From: Chrysogorgia sp. JL179-B06
Lineage: Eukaryota > Cnidaria > Anthozoa > Scleralcyonacea > Chrysogorgiidae
Assembly: GCA_035772405.1 (NCBI GenBank)
Contig: JAYKKM010000057.1
Coordinates: 752,001-816,000 of the forward strand
Direction of reading: 5' to 3'
DNA length: 64,000 bases
The notes below the pieces were generated by a model. It ran no database searches and was not told the origin of the DNA. It was given only the letters and a program-made list of their open reading frames with translations. The position numbers and the translations under genes were made by a program. How positions within the stretch are numbered: the stretch's first letter is position 1; every line of letters begins with the position of its first letter. Below, piece by piece: positions 22,314 to 32,579 of the stretch.

Positions 22314-22657
22314 TGACGCTTGTTCTTGTGGTTCCTGTTGCGTAGAAAATCCTGAATGCCTTGTTCAATATGTTGTGTAAGAGAATGCTGAAATCTGTTG
22401 ATCATTGTTGGTGTGTTATGTGCAAATTGGTTAGTCTGAAAGAGTTGTGGAGTTTGTTGTACAGCAACGGGGGTTGGTGGTGTGGTGTTATGGAAACGTT
22501 GTAGAGTTGGTGTTGTGTTAGTGGGGATTGATTGTATTGGTTGTCGGGTGTTGTTGGAGTTGCGGGTTGTGTTGTACTCATGGTTTGTGGGTGTTATAGT
22601 GGTTGTTGAAGTCTGGTTTTGTTGGTTAGTGGTTAGCGTAGGTGTAATGTTGGTCAT
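22310..22657 (-). CDS. PLE ORF2, low-complexity Thr/Asn/Gln-rich protein
   Basis: A 115-codon frame whose ATG overlaps the ORF1 stop in the tetranucleotide ATGA (22657-22654). It is rich in Thr, Asn, Gln and Pro, with a C-terminal segment SLTQHIEQGIQDFLRNRN followed by basic residues. No domain is recognised. Its stop overlaps the first codon of the RT frame as GTGA (22313-22310). The arrangement suggests coupled translation (termination-reinitiation) or programmed frameshifting, unless the frames are an ancestral single ORF broken by indels. Confidence 0.55.
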   Translation of the reverse strand: MTNITPTLTTNQQNQTSTTTITPTNHEYNTTRNSNNTRQPIQSIPTNTTPTLQRFHNTTPPTPVAVQQTPQLFQTNQFAHNTPTMINRFQHSLTQHIEQGIQDFLRNRNHKNKRQ

Positions 22658-23874
22658 GGATTGTGGTTGTTGTCCTTGTTGTGTGTTGTTGGTGCATTCG
22701 GTGGTGGTTTGGTTGTTGTTTGTCTGCTTCTTGTTTGTCTGCTTCTTGTTTGTTTGTTTCTTGTAGAAAGTTGTTGATTTGTGTTATGTTGTTTCTTCAG
22801 TCGTTTTGTGGCTTTAATCTTGTTGATTAATGTTCGTCTAGAGTAAGATTCTCCCACTATGTTTGACTGTTCAATAATTTTGTTGGTTAGTTGTTGGTTT
22901 GGAGAGTTAGTAATTACGTGTTGTGTTTTTTGTTGGATTTTCGTGTCAATGTTTTGTAAAGAGCAAGTGTGATGTTCTCGTACAATTTGTAGTAATTCAT
23001 TGGATGCGTTCGTTAGTGTTCGTTCCCAACGTTCTCTAAGGGTAGGTGGAAGTTGTTGTCTGCATTTGTGTTTGACGGTGAGTCCGAGAGGGGTTGTGTT
23101 CGTATTGTGATATTCGTTTAGTTTGTCTAGAGTAGTTTGTTGTGTCGTTTGTTTCAGTTTAAGAGAATATAGTGAACGGAAAGAGGGAAGAAGGTTGGTA
23201 GGAATTTCGTTAAAATTAGTGTTGTCCGTTTGGTTCATTTCGTTGGCAGTAATTTCTGTAGGGTTCATTTTATTGTTGTCAGTTATATTTAGTTCGTTAG
23301 TGGTACTTGTAGAGGCGTCCTTGTTAATGTCGTTTTCGTCAAGTTGGTTAGTGGTGCTTGTAGAAGCGCCATCGTTGATGTTCATATTTGTTTCAGGTTG
23401 TGTTGCGTTTGGTAGGTTGTGTTGTATTTTTCGTTCGTCAATTTCTATCCCATTGTTGTTGGTTGTCGTTTGATTGTCGGCTGTTGTTAGTTCATGTGGT
23501 GCGTTATGGTCTGCTTCAATGATGCTGTCATTAAGATTAGTCATGTCATATAGAATGTTCTCGTTGTCTGTGTTATTATTTTCGTTTTGTTCGTTGTTGT
23601 CGTTGTAAACGTGGTCAGATGTTCGTTGAGCGTTATTGTACATTTCGGTTTCGTCAATCCTAAGTAGCTCAGCCTCATCGATTGACTCGTATTCTATTTC
23701 CATAGTTGTATCATTGGGTAGGATTTGCTCGATGAGCGATTCTTCTGAAGCATTGTATGGAATTTGGTAATCCGCGTTGTCTCCGTCGGGGAAATTCGTG
23801 TCAACGGGATTTTCATTTGCCACATCGGCGGTGTTTTCATTGGCGATGTATGGAACAACTATTGAATAGGGTTA
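22654..23874 (-). CDS. PLE ORF1, acidic N-terminus and basic C-terminus
   Basis: The open frame runs from about 23874 to 22654. It has no ATG near its beginning; an acceptor-like TTCAATAG lies at its upstream edge, so it may be translated from a spliced leader exon. The protein is acidic and Asn/Thr-rich for the first half, including two ASTSTTN repeats. A helical part follows (TLRERWERTLTNASNELLQI), then a very basic tail (TRSRQTRSRQTTTKPPP). This looks like a nucleic-acid-binding accessory or gag-like protein. No known domain is recognised. It shares the element's AC-rich coding-strand bias with ORF2 and ORF3, supporting one unit. Confidence 0.6.
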
Positions 23875-23964
23875 TTATGAAAAGTTATTTCAAAATCCAA
23901 ATGACAATAAAACTTGTCGAAAAAGATAAATTTTGTTCGTTTTGGTAGCCGAAAGAGTGTGATC

Positions 23965-25065
23965 TTTGAGTTGGGATGTAGGTAATTGGACCAACACTGG
24001 GGTTACTATTATGTAGATGAGTGTGTATTTAGCATAGCATGCGGCATTTGGCCTATAACTAAGACTGAAATGCGCACCTTGGCAAATAGGATATGTAGGC
24101 GTAGTTTCTATCGTTGTCTGGTTATTGAATTGGGATGTGCTGTAGGTAATCCGACCAACACTGGGTTGCTATTATGTAGATGAGTATGTATTTAGCATAG
24201 TATGCGACATTTGGTCTATGGCTAAGACTTAAATGCGCACCTTGGCATATATGTAGGCGTAGTTTCTATCTTTGTCTGGTTACGGCGCTGGACAATGAAG
24301 TGTACTAAACTGTTATAGTATATATGCATAAAATCATCATAAAGACAAGAATAAAGACGCGTATTGTATTGTATATTGTGTAGATTCTTTGGGACACAAC
24401 CTTCTACAATTGTTTCGACCTTCTTTCTGTGGTCTCCTCAGGAAGGATTTTGGGGTTGGGTGTTGATGTTATTTAGTTGTAGTTGGAAAATAAACAATAA
24501 ATAGTATAGTGCCATAGAGAAATACTAATAAATAAACGTAAAAGTGTATGCTTACCAAAATTGTTGTTTGTTTTCGACGAAAGTCCGACACGTCGCACCA
24601 TTGTAGTAAATCTGTAAGAACGCGTGAGGTGTCTCTGGTAAGTCGTTAGAGACGCAGTAAGGTCGTTTAATTGTCAGTTGTGGTTTAAGTAGTTTAAAAG
24701 TGTAATGTGATTCGTTCTAGAGTTCGTAAGGTCTAATTTTAGTGTCGGAAGTTGTCGGATGAATGTCGTGTCAGTGTTTCTGTATGGGGGTCTGGAGATC
24801 ACTAAAATCTGATTGGTAAAATGGCCGCCAAACATTCACAGCGAAGTTGTAGGATGAAAAAGATTGGATAATTTTATTGTGTGCGAAATACTGTTCTATG
24901 GAATAACAACACCATAAAAGACCATCAATGGTAATTGTGTGTGAACTATAAATCAAATGGAACAATGCTGGATGTATATAGATTCTTACATGGAAAATTG
25001 TAGATTATATTAAAATAGTCTGGCTTTGGTCTTTGTAAAGGCCAGAGAACGAAGATGAGTCTTGT
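23965..25065 (-). mobile_element. right (upstream) pseudo-LTR of Penelope-like element
   Basis: A direct copy of 18719-19819 with only a handful of differences (for example AAGACGCG against AAGATGCG). It lies upstream of ORF1 in transcription direction, where a promoter would be expected. It ends at GAGTCTTGT, after which the right copy of the 1.57-kb flanking duplication begins. Confidence 0.85.
24400..24446 (-). ncRNA. hammerhead ribozyme (right copy)
   Basis: Identical in core and stems to the copy at 19154-19200: CTGAGGA, GACC/GGTC, GAAA, GUA cleavage triplet, CCTTC/GAAGG. Two copies in a tandem layout would release unit-length RNA between them. Confidence 0.8.
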
Positions 25066-25066
25066 C

Positions 25067-26638
25067 AATAAATAAACTGAAATTCTTAATGTTTTTAAAA
25101 ATATCACGTAACACATATTGACATTAGTGTTACTTGAGGCTTTCCCAATAAATTTACAACAAAATCAGAATAAAGAACTATCTTTTTTAATTGTAACAAT
25201 GTCAAGCAAAGACACGGGTATTTAAGAAAAAGGCTTTATTTACATACATGACATTCAATTTTTACAGTTGATTCCATATTACCTTACTTACAGTATATTG
25301 TTAAGTTAATCAAGAACATGTAAAGAAACTATTTATTCAGAAACTAGCAATGATAGCCAATTAAATAAATTATAAACTCTACATCAAAGCACAACATATT
25401 GTATCAATAAAGTAAATAGAAGTAATTTCTGTGAAGTTGATCGTCCAGGTAAGTAGTCTTGAGAAAGACTATTGTTTACAACAGTAATAGTATACTTTTT
25501 AATTAGAACTGACAATCAACTTTGTTAGTTCCTAAGCTTCGAACAATGGATTACCAGACGACCTGTCAAAACCATGTCATCTTTTGTTATAAGCATGAGA
25601 ACTGAGAACACTGATTGGTCAGTTTTAATTAAAATATATATAGACTTTTGTAATCATGCCCTCAGTTAGTCAATTTGTGCAGTGACTATACTGTAAATAA
25701 TAATGGTAAACCTATTTTCTCTATAAATTAAATTTAAACACTACATGCACAGTTTGTTATTTAGAGTACATCTTACTTCTATGTTTTGCCATAAATGTTA
25801 TTATTTCTGGATCATCCATTTGTCTTGTAGACAGCTTTTGATTACTATTTGAAGAATGGTTTCAACAATGTTTGCCATCTGTTCAATATTGGATCTATCT
25901 TAAAAAAAATTGAAATTCAAAAATTATTCTCCAGCAATATAGTTTATACCACACTTTTTCCAAGTCACCGACACAGATATTTAAGATTAATTTTAGACCA
26001 ATGTTATTAATATCCAGTATTATAACAACTAAAATATTATATTACAGAACATGTATATAAATTCTGAAATATTTTATATAATACATGCAACTACCTCTAT
26101 ACACAGCATTACATTCTCCCAATTTATATATTTAATACGACTGCACTTTTTTTCACATAAAACATTGTGATAATACATATACAACCATATATGTACAGTA
26201 TATAAATTCTGAATCACGGTTAGTGATCAAACATGTATAATATACAATTGGTAATATTTGGCATTTCACTCGATCAAACTACATGTTGAAAGGATTTATG
26301 GTGAAGGAAAATTTCGAGTGTTGGAATACACACATTTTAAGACCAAACCGGGACCAGTTGCGAAAAATGCAACTTCAAGGCCTTCCGGCTGGAATTGAAC
26401 CCTCGATGCTAATGCAGTGCTCTGACCACTGAGCTACGGAAGCCGTTGCCGTGAGCCTAGTATATTGGATTTGGTTTATGCATGATAACAAGAATTATCC
26501 AGACCTCTTTCAGCCTTCAACTTTGGCAGATAACATTGACCTTGGTCTGGTGAATTATTGATATCAAGGCAGTCATTTCCATAGAATACTGTGAATTATT
26601 GGATGGGGTGTACAAAATTAAAATTATTGGACGCTGAT
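25067..26638. repeat. right copy of 1.57-kb direct duplication
   Basis: A 1,572-bp near-identical copy of 16986-18558 in the same orientation. After GGACGCTGAT the sequence continues GACATCAC, different from the left copy, which continues into the PLE end. This defines the duplication edge. Confidence 0.85.
26260..26444 (-). repeat. tRNA-derived SINE-like sequence (right copy)
   Basis: Same sequence as 18180-18364, carried within the duplicated block. The A-box and B-box regions lie in 26379-26444 on the minus strand. Confidence 0.6.
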
Positions 26639-26741
26639 GACATCACTAGGAAAAGCACGCGGAAATTACAATATAAAAAATGGCTTGTAGTAGATTACTA
26701 CCAGACTGTCACTTTGTATATTTTTAGTAAGACTATTTTGA

Positions 26742-26888
26742 ACAATTATTGGATTCGGCTTACGTATGACATCAAGAATTATCCAGACATTGGTCAATGT
26801 TATCTGCCTCAGCCTTCGGCGGATAACATTGACCTCAGTCTGGACTCTGGATAATTCTTTATCATGGTCAGCTTCATCCAATAATTGT
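26742..26888. mobile_element. 147-bp palindromic MITE
   Basis: The ends ACAATTATTGGAT and ATCCAATAATTGT are inverted repeats, and further inward AAGAATTATCCAGA pairs with TCTGGATAATTCTT. A second inner pair (GGTCAATGTTATC/GATAACATTGACC) flanks the centre. There is no coding capacity. Related partial copies lie at the end of each 1.57-kb duplication and near 26976. Confidence 0.7.
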
Positions 26889-27636
26889 ATAGTATTCGAT
26901 GGACATTGAGAATTCACTGGAGTATGTTGACCAATAAGAAATGAGAATGAACTTTGAATGTACAGGTATTATAATAAACAATTATTGGACAAGGTTGAGC
27001 ATGATATCAAGAATTCACGTTTGGAAGCCATGCAAAGATATTTACATCAGGCAAGACATCAAGCATTGTCTGTTGGTTTTTCAGCCAATCACAATCGAGA
27101 TTGTATGAGTATTGTATAATAATTCTGATTGTTAGTGAGATGCTCTAACCATGCATTGAGCTACTGAGACTAGGATGGAGAGGGTTTCATCATTGATTTT
27201 GAACTGCCACTTCAAAAACACAGCTTTTGGGTGGATGTTTATTTTGTATTCAGTCAATTGGTGAAACAACATGAATACTAGCAGTATTATAATACTTGAT
27301 CAATAATGCTTGTGAGTGTACACACTTTGACAAACTTAAACATTAACAGGTACCGGGTGTACCATGTACATCCACTGAACACTCAGTTTTTGTTGGTCAG
27401 GAGAAAACAAATTTAAATTATTTAAAAATCAATATCATACAGATTATTGACGGTATGCATAGTAGATCAGATAAACTTAAACTTTGAGTCAAACTTACCA
27501 AAATCTCTTAGTTTTGTTTAAGCAGGAATGACAAAATTGCAACTGCATCTATAATATTTTGAAAAGCAAGAAACAACCTAATTAAAATACAGATAACAGT
27601 TACCATAATAATAAATTAAAGACTATAACCAAAGTA
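26889..27636. other. no gene; degenerate tRNA-like fragment near 27130-27190
   Basis: The minus strand of 27130-27190 has an A-box-like GTAGCTCAATGCATGG and TTAGAGCATC. It looks like a decayed SINE. The rest is AT-rich without supported features. Confidence 0.35.
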
Positions 27637-27648
27637 AGTAATTTATTA

Positions 27649-27707
27649 GCCTGCTCGCAGCCCGACATTTCTAAACCCGGCCTTAAATTTCGGGCTGCGA
27701 GCAGGCT
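27649..27707. mobile_element. 59-bp palindromic element with 12-bp target duplication
   Basis: Arms GCCTGCTCGCAGCCCGA and TCGGGCTGCGAGCAGGC flank a 25-bp centre. The element is bordered on both sides by AGTAATTTATTA (27637-27648 and 27708-27719), a clean direct duplication. It is too small to be autonomous. Confidence 0.75.
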
Positions 27708-27719
27708 AGTAATTTATTA

Positions 27720-28861
27720 AACTATCTTGTTATTCAAAATATATACCGTATAGTGATTATTACAATACATGATGATTGTCAAGTTCAAATCCTCAGAAAA
27801 TGAATCCCACACAGTTTCCTAAGCATTACTGGTATATGGTGAATGTTGTATATACAGTGAATATAGTAACCAAACCAGTACATCATTGTGACCTTCACCC
27901 TTCATAAGAGTCTTGATATTAGAGCATGTCACAGGCAATCATCAGGTTACAGGTTTGAGCCCTGTGAGGATTTGAGCTTGACAATGTCTTGTCTGAGCTC
28001 ATTCACTTGGCACTTTGTTTGTCATACATGTATGCATTTTAATTCCATGAAAAATATATAACTAATTGACAACCGGTATGCAATATCACATGAAGAAATC
28101 TTTTGAACAATGCCAAATGTTTGGAAGTTAAATTTATACATAAAAATGATAACAACACTTCTGAAACGAAACCAATATCACATATATGCCATTACTCTCT
28201 GAATTTGTGCTTTTCAGCAAGGATTTAAATCCTTAGAAGTTCCCTTTTGTTGATTGTTATCATACTTAATCATATCATAAACAAATGAAAGGTTATGTAA
28301 ACGGCTATTCCTGATAAATGTTTCTATAACATACCACTTTGTTTCCTGAGATCAAATAGCAGTAAAGGATGGGCTTTCTCCATCACTCAAATTATTTTGA
28401 TTAGACACATGATATTATATCCGCATTTCAATTGAAAAATAACTACAATGAAATGGAATCCTCTAATACAAAGTTTTTGATAGAGAAGCGAAGTTTAGGC
28501 AACTATTTGATTTGCTTCAAACTTTCAGATGCGTTTAGGATCAGGATTAATATATATTAGTAGATCAGAGTCGGACTTACCTTCGTTCTTCGAACTTTGC
28601 TGAAATCGCATCACTGCCGTATTTACTCCCGCAGCCAGTATTTTATAAAACCAACGAATAATTGATGATCAGCCACTTCTTTAGAATTGGTAACACAAAC
28701 TCACAAAGCAATTTGCCAAACAAATAATCCAAGACACAAAGCAGCATAAAATGTTTCAACTTTCAGCGACAACAAGAGAATTCAAATATGGCGCAGCATT
28801 AACGTTAACTCGCTAGGACCTCTGGGAATGCCCATATACGGAATCATTTTCCTTTTGCAAC
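27720..28861. other. no gene; SINE-like fragment near 27905-28020
   Basis: Around 27950 the word GGTTTGAGCCC resembles a B-box, preceded by TAGAGCATGTCAC. It is probably a decayed tRNA-derived SINE. Nothing else is supported. Confidence 0.35.
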
Positions 28862-28919
28862 CTCGTACCCAGGCTCTTCTCTCCCGCTACACCTTGCGGG
28901 AGAAGAGCCTGGGTACGAG
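28862..28919. repeat. 58-bp GC-rich hairpin element
   Basis: CTCGTACCCAGGCTCTTCTC and its complement form the arms, with a CCCGC/GCGGG inner pair (the left arm has one extra TC). The word CCTGGGTACGAG also appears partly at 16401 and 33496, so this is a dispersed palindromic element. Confidence 0.7.
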
Positions 28920-29257
28920 ATCGATGATTTTGCAGGCCTCTACCTGATAATTCCTAAGCCTGTTACTGTTAATAATAGCCTGAAGCGAGTTAATGTATCT
29001 CCGCGCTTGATCCTGCAAAGTTTTATTCAATAATTCCATGAAGTTATGCATGCAGAAACCTACTATTCACTCAAAACGTTATAGCAATTAGTAAGACTTT
29101 GTTAACTCTACAGCAAATAAATCCTCGTTCGGGTATAACCTACCTATAGCATATTCTATTGGCTGTTGCAATAAAAACCTAAATATGACAAATGCTAAAC
29201 TTGGAAAATCATTTGAAGCCCAATGGTATAACATACAGATGAATAAAAACTCGAATA
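28920..29257. other. no recognisable feature
   Basis: AT-rich sequence without supported coding or repeat structure. Confidence 0.4.
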
Positions 29258-29475
29258 GAATATTCTATAGAATATTTAGAATATTCTATTGCACCCATAA
29301 GTGTCGTATAGAAAATCTAAGATAATACTCTGTTGGAAGAAAAACCAATATGCTATAGAAAATTCAATAGAATATTCTATTGACACTTTAGTGTCATACT
29401 ACCGAATATTCCAACAGAATATTCCATTGGATTTAGATTTCCAACAGAATATTCTATTGGATTCTATAGAACATT
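29258..29475. repeat. clustered AATAGAATATTCTATT palindromes
   Basis: The palindromic word GAATATTCTAT(T/A)G recurs at least six times in 220 bp, with slight variation. This is palindrome-rich low-complexity DNA. Confidence 0.65.
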
Positions 29476-29654
29476 TTCGTAAGGGAGGAACCTGAAAAAT
29501 GTACCATTATTTAAGAACTTTAATTTCAAATTGACCATGTGTCTTATTCAGAAGGTAACCTTTGTGTTTGTGAATTGTTTTGTATTGCAATTGACAACAA
29601 ATCCATAACAACTATTTCTAATCTAAAATTATATGAAGAAAAAATAGTCTGGGC

Positions 29655-29865
29655 TCTAACATATCTGCCAAGTAACTGTAAACAATATACAGATAGGGTA
29701 CAGATATGTTGACAGACAATCCACGTATCTGCAAAATGTCTGCATATTTCCTACAGATATTTTGCAGATATACCAAAACACCAGACAGATATCATGCAGT
29801 ACTGTGACAGATATGTGACAGATACGTACAGATATTTGACATATATGTTAGTTTGGTGAGGGTGG
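29655..29865. repeat. second ACAGATATGT-type repeat block
   Basis: The same 10-bp palindromic words as at 16435-16640. Its edge GTTTGGTGAGGG is the complement of CCCTCACCAAAC at the other block, so the two copies are inverted relative to one another. Confidence 0.6.
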
Positions 29866-30799
29866 GCCTTACGCATTGTGCTTTGTTTATACGGAATGCT
29901 TTTGTGAGTCATTCATTGACCAGTATATTTTTGTAGCGCATACTGCATCAAGGTCGATAAATGACCTTGTGATGTCGAAACGCGCAAATATTGCTTAGTA
30001 ATGTCAGATGATACATCCGTATGGCAACACCTATGTAATAGTTCATAAATAGTTGTAGAAGTAGAATGACAAAGCAAGGTTTATGGTTTACCACAGTTGC
30101 ATTGCAGGAAACCTTGCCTTAGGCTTAGATTTACCTGGAAGATTCGTCATACTGTATATTCTAGCATGTCCTACCCAAAATTCCAACACGGGCTCTGTCT
30201 GGGTGCGTGATCCAAAGTTACGACACATTTTCATTATTGGTCCGAAACCTTTCGTCTCAAACGTCGAATTTATCATATTTCGACTTAGCATTATGCACGT
30301 GATAAGTTCCACGTATGAAACCCGTTTCAAACGTCGAAATATATTTATCATGTGTCAAAGTAATACGCCTCCTGCAGAAAAAACTTAGGACGAGTTTTAA
30401 ATCGTAACTGAAAATCTGTTTCGGCTTTTAACGGCTCAGATACTCGATAGAATCGATTAGTTCGAAGTTCGCTCGACATTGCCGTGAAATTTCATAACGA
30501 AATAGTGATGTTTCTAGCGGAGAATGCAAGCTGAGAAAAACGTCAAAAAGTATTTTATTTTTTATGAAAATTCAGCGAGTAATAGCAAATCTCACAGCAG
30601 TGTTCGTTTCCTATTTACTATAAGTGTTTTGTTTATTGATATAAAACTAAAACAAAATATCTTCCCATTGACTATGCCAAGATTCGTTTGGTATAAACAT
30701 ATTTATTGAAAATATTACAATTACCATGCCAAAGATTTACAAATGCCAAGATTCGTTTAATGATATAAGTGATAAATTATCAGATCGTTCATCTATCTT
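29866..30799. other. no supported gene
   Basis: Short open frames near 30083-30388 lack protein-like features. A stem CAAGGTC/GACCTTG followed by GTCGAAAC occurs at 29950-29985. Confidence 0.35.
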
Positions 30800-31156
30800 T
30801 AGTCCGTGTCCGAGTCGGGAGCAACAAGATCTTCAGTCCCGTATTTGCAATACTGTCTAATTTCATTATATATAGGTATCGCTTTCTCTCCTCGCTTAAT
30901 CCTTGTGGATCAATTTGATGGGGGAGGTCGGAAGGAGGTAAAACATTTTTCTCAAAAGCTGAACTTTTATTTCTGGAGATGTTATCGATGTCCTGCAGTA
31001 AACAACTCCAGGTTGTTCCTTGCAAAAACGGAAATGGTGGTACTTCGTGATGTTAGCCATCTTTTTGAGGTATTGACCCAAATAAGTGGCCCAGTCGTAG
31101 ACAGGAACAATACTTCTACCATCGCGTGTGCCACCTTGTTTACTCCGGTAGTACTA
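30800..31156 (-). pseudogene. 3' half of DUF7869-like gene, split by mariner
   Basis: The minus strand carries GRSIVPVYDWATYLGQYLKK and ITKYHHFRF, then after a shift DPQGLSEERKRYLY, then after another shift NEIRQYCKYGTEDL and a natural-looking end APDSDTD-stop near 30803. I associate this block from memory with the C-terminal part of the DUF7869 family of invertebrate multicopy proteins, function unknown. It ends exactly at the mariner TA target site at 31155-31156. The 5' half lies on the other side at 32785-33240. Two frameshifts show it was already decaying or has decayed since. Confidence 0.65.
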
Positions 31157-31366
31157 CACCTTTTTCAGGGCGAATTCAGAAATTTCCAAAGGGATTTCAG
31201 ACCTGTCCAAATGATATTCAGATTTGTCATGTGAATTTCAGATATGTCCAAATGATAATCAGACATATCCAATGGGATTTCAGACCTTTACAAATGATAA
31301 TCAGAAATATCGAAAGGGATTTCAGACCGTGTCAAATGATATTCAGATTTGTCTAGCCATTCAAGG
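31157..31366 (+). repeat. left terminal inverted repeat with ~20-bp repeat array
   Basis: After the terminal CACCTTTTTCAGG come about nine tandem degenerate units based on TTCAGA followed 6-10 bp later by TCCAAATG or TCAAATG. Confidence 0.75.
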
Positions 31367-31407
31367 GATCATCGCAAGACGGTTCAGGTATACTGTAGTG
31401 AAAAAGA

Positions 31408-32439
31408 ATGCCGCGTGGACCCTATACTCGAATAGCACTTGCCGACAGAGAGAGGATTGTGAGAGTGGCTAATAACGGAGGAAATTGGCGAGAGCTTGCT
31501 GAGCAGCTTGGGGTAAAATACAAAACTGCATACACGTGGATTCGAGCTGATGCCGAACATCCAAAACCCAAAGGGGGAAGTCGAAAAAAGTTGACCGACG
31601 ACCAGATCGACCATGTTATCACCATGATTGAACGGGACCCTGGTCTCACCTTAAAGCAATTGTCAGAGAGGACAGAACAAGAATTAGGCGTCAACGTTTG
31701 TAAGTCAACGATACATAACTACTTGGAAGGGAAGCTCATAACCCTAAAGAAAGCACATGCTATGCCTGCGACTATGAACAATGATGCCAACAAGGAGTTG
31801 AGGCGGCAGTATGTGGACAGGATCAGTCAGTACATGAGGGACGGCAAAATCATTATTTGGATGGATGAGACTAACCTTAACCTGTTCTGCCGACGGTCGC
31901 AAGGTCGCGCCCACGTAGGTGACAGGGCAGTTATGACTCTGCCAACCTCTAAAGGCCCAAATGTTCATGTTATCTGCGCGGTGTCGGCATATCAGATGAT
32001 TTACGCCACAAGGCGTCGTGGAGCCTTTAAATCGGATGCAGCAAAGGCGTGGATGTTGGAGATGCTCGAACGACTTCCCCATGGAGTACGAGTTGACGCT
32101 GTTGTTCTTGTTTGTGACAATGCACCTTGTCACTCTAAGTTCGAAGAATGTGTGACTGATCATCCAGGATTAATTGTCTGTCGTTTGGGACCGTATTCGC
32201 CACAGTTGAACCCCGTGGAGACAATCTGGAGCAAAATGAAAGCTTTAGTCAAACAGCAAATGAGAGTCCCTCAAGTCCAACCTCCAGGAGTCGGTGAACA
32301 GCGATTGGTATATGTCGAAGAAGCGATCGATGATGCCATGGACCAAATTACTGCAGGGGACATTGTGAATGCAGGCCAACATGCTCACGGTTTCTTTCAG
32401 CGTGCGCTGAACTTGGAGGACATGGATGTCGGTGCATGA
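31408..32439 (+). CDS. mariner-type DDE transposase, intact
   Basis: A 343-codon ATG-started frame without interruption. N-terminal helix-turn-helix segments bind the ends: NNGGNWRELAEQLGVKYKTA (about 22-41) and a second HTH with TLKQLSERTEQELG (81-94). The catalytic triad is D153 in WMDETNL, D237 in VCDNAPCH and E271 in NPVETIW; D237 and E271 are separated by 33 residues (DD33E by the usual count), close to but not the same as the classical DD34D/E classes. The enzyme cuts and pastes the element into TA dinucleotides. Intactness plus clean ends and target duplication suggest recent, possibly current, mobility. Confidence 0.9.
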   Translation: MPRGPYTRIALADRERIVRVANNGGNWRELAEQLGVKYKTAYTWIRADAEHPKPKGGSRKKLTDDQIDHVITMIERDPGLTLKQLSERTEQELGVNVCKSTIHNYLEGKLITLKKAHAMPATMNNDANKELRRQYVDRISQYMRDGKIIIWMDETNLNLFCRRSQGRAHVGDRAVMTLPTSKGPNVHVICAVSAYQMIYATRRRGAFKSDAAKAWMLEMLERLPHGVRVDAVVLVCDNAPCHSKFEECVTDHPGLIVCRLGPYSPQLNPVETIWSKMKALVKQQMRVPQVQPPGVGEQRLVYVEEAIDDAMDQITAGDIVNAGQHAHGFFQRALNLEDMDVGA

Positions 32440-32579
32440 GTTCGTACATGTGGGCATATTCCTTATTGACAGCTACAGTAGCTTATTTCGGTTGTGTTGT
32501 AATAATGATTTGTGTGGAGGTGGTATATGCCACATGTGTGTATGTAATTATACGTAATAGAACGAGAACGTTTGAACTT

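Noticed and set aside
29950..29990. Stem CAAGGTC/GACCTTG followed by GTCGAAAC as a hammerhead
   Set aside because: The required CUGANGA element is absent; only a GAAA-like end and one stem are present.
31170..31366. Short repeated protein (DFQTCPND-type) from plus frames
   Set aside because: It is translation of the ~20-bp repeats in the mariner end, not a coding region.
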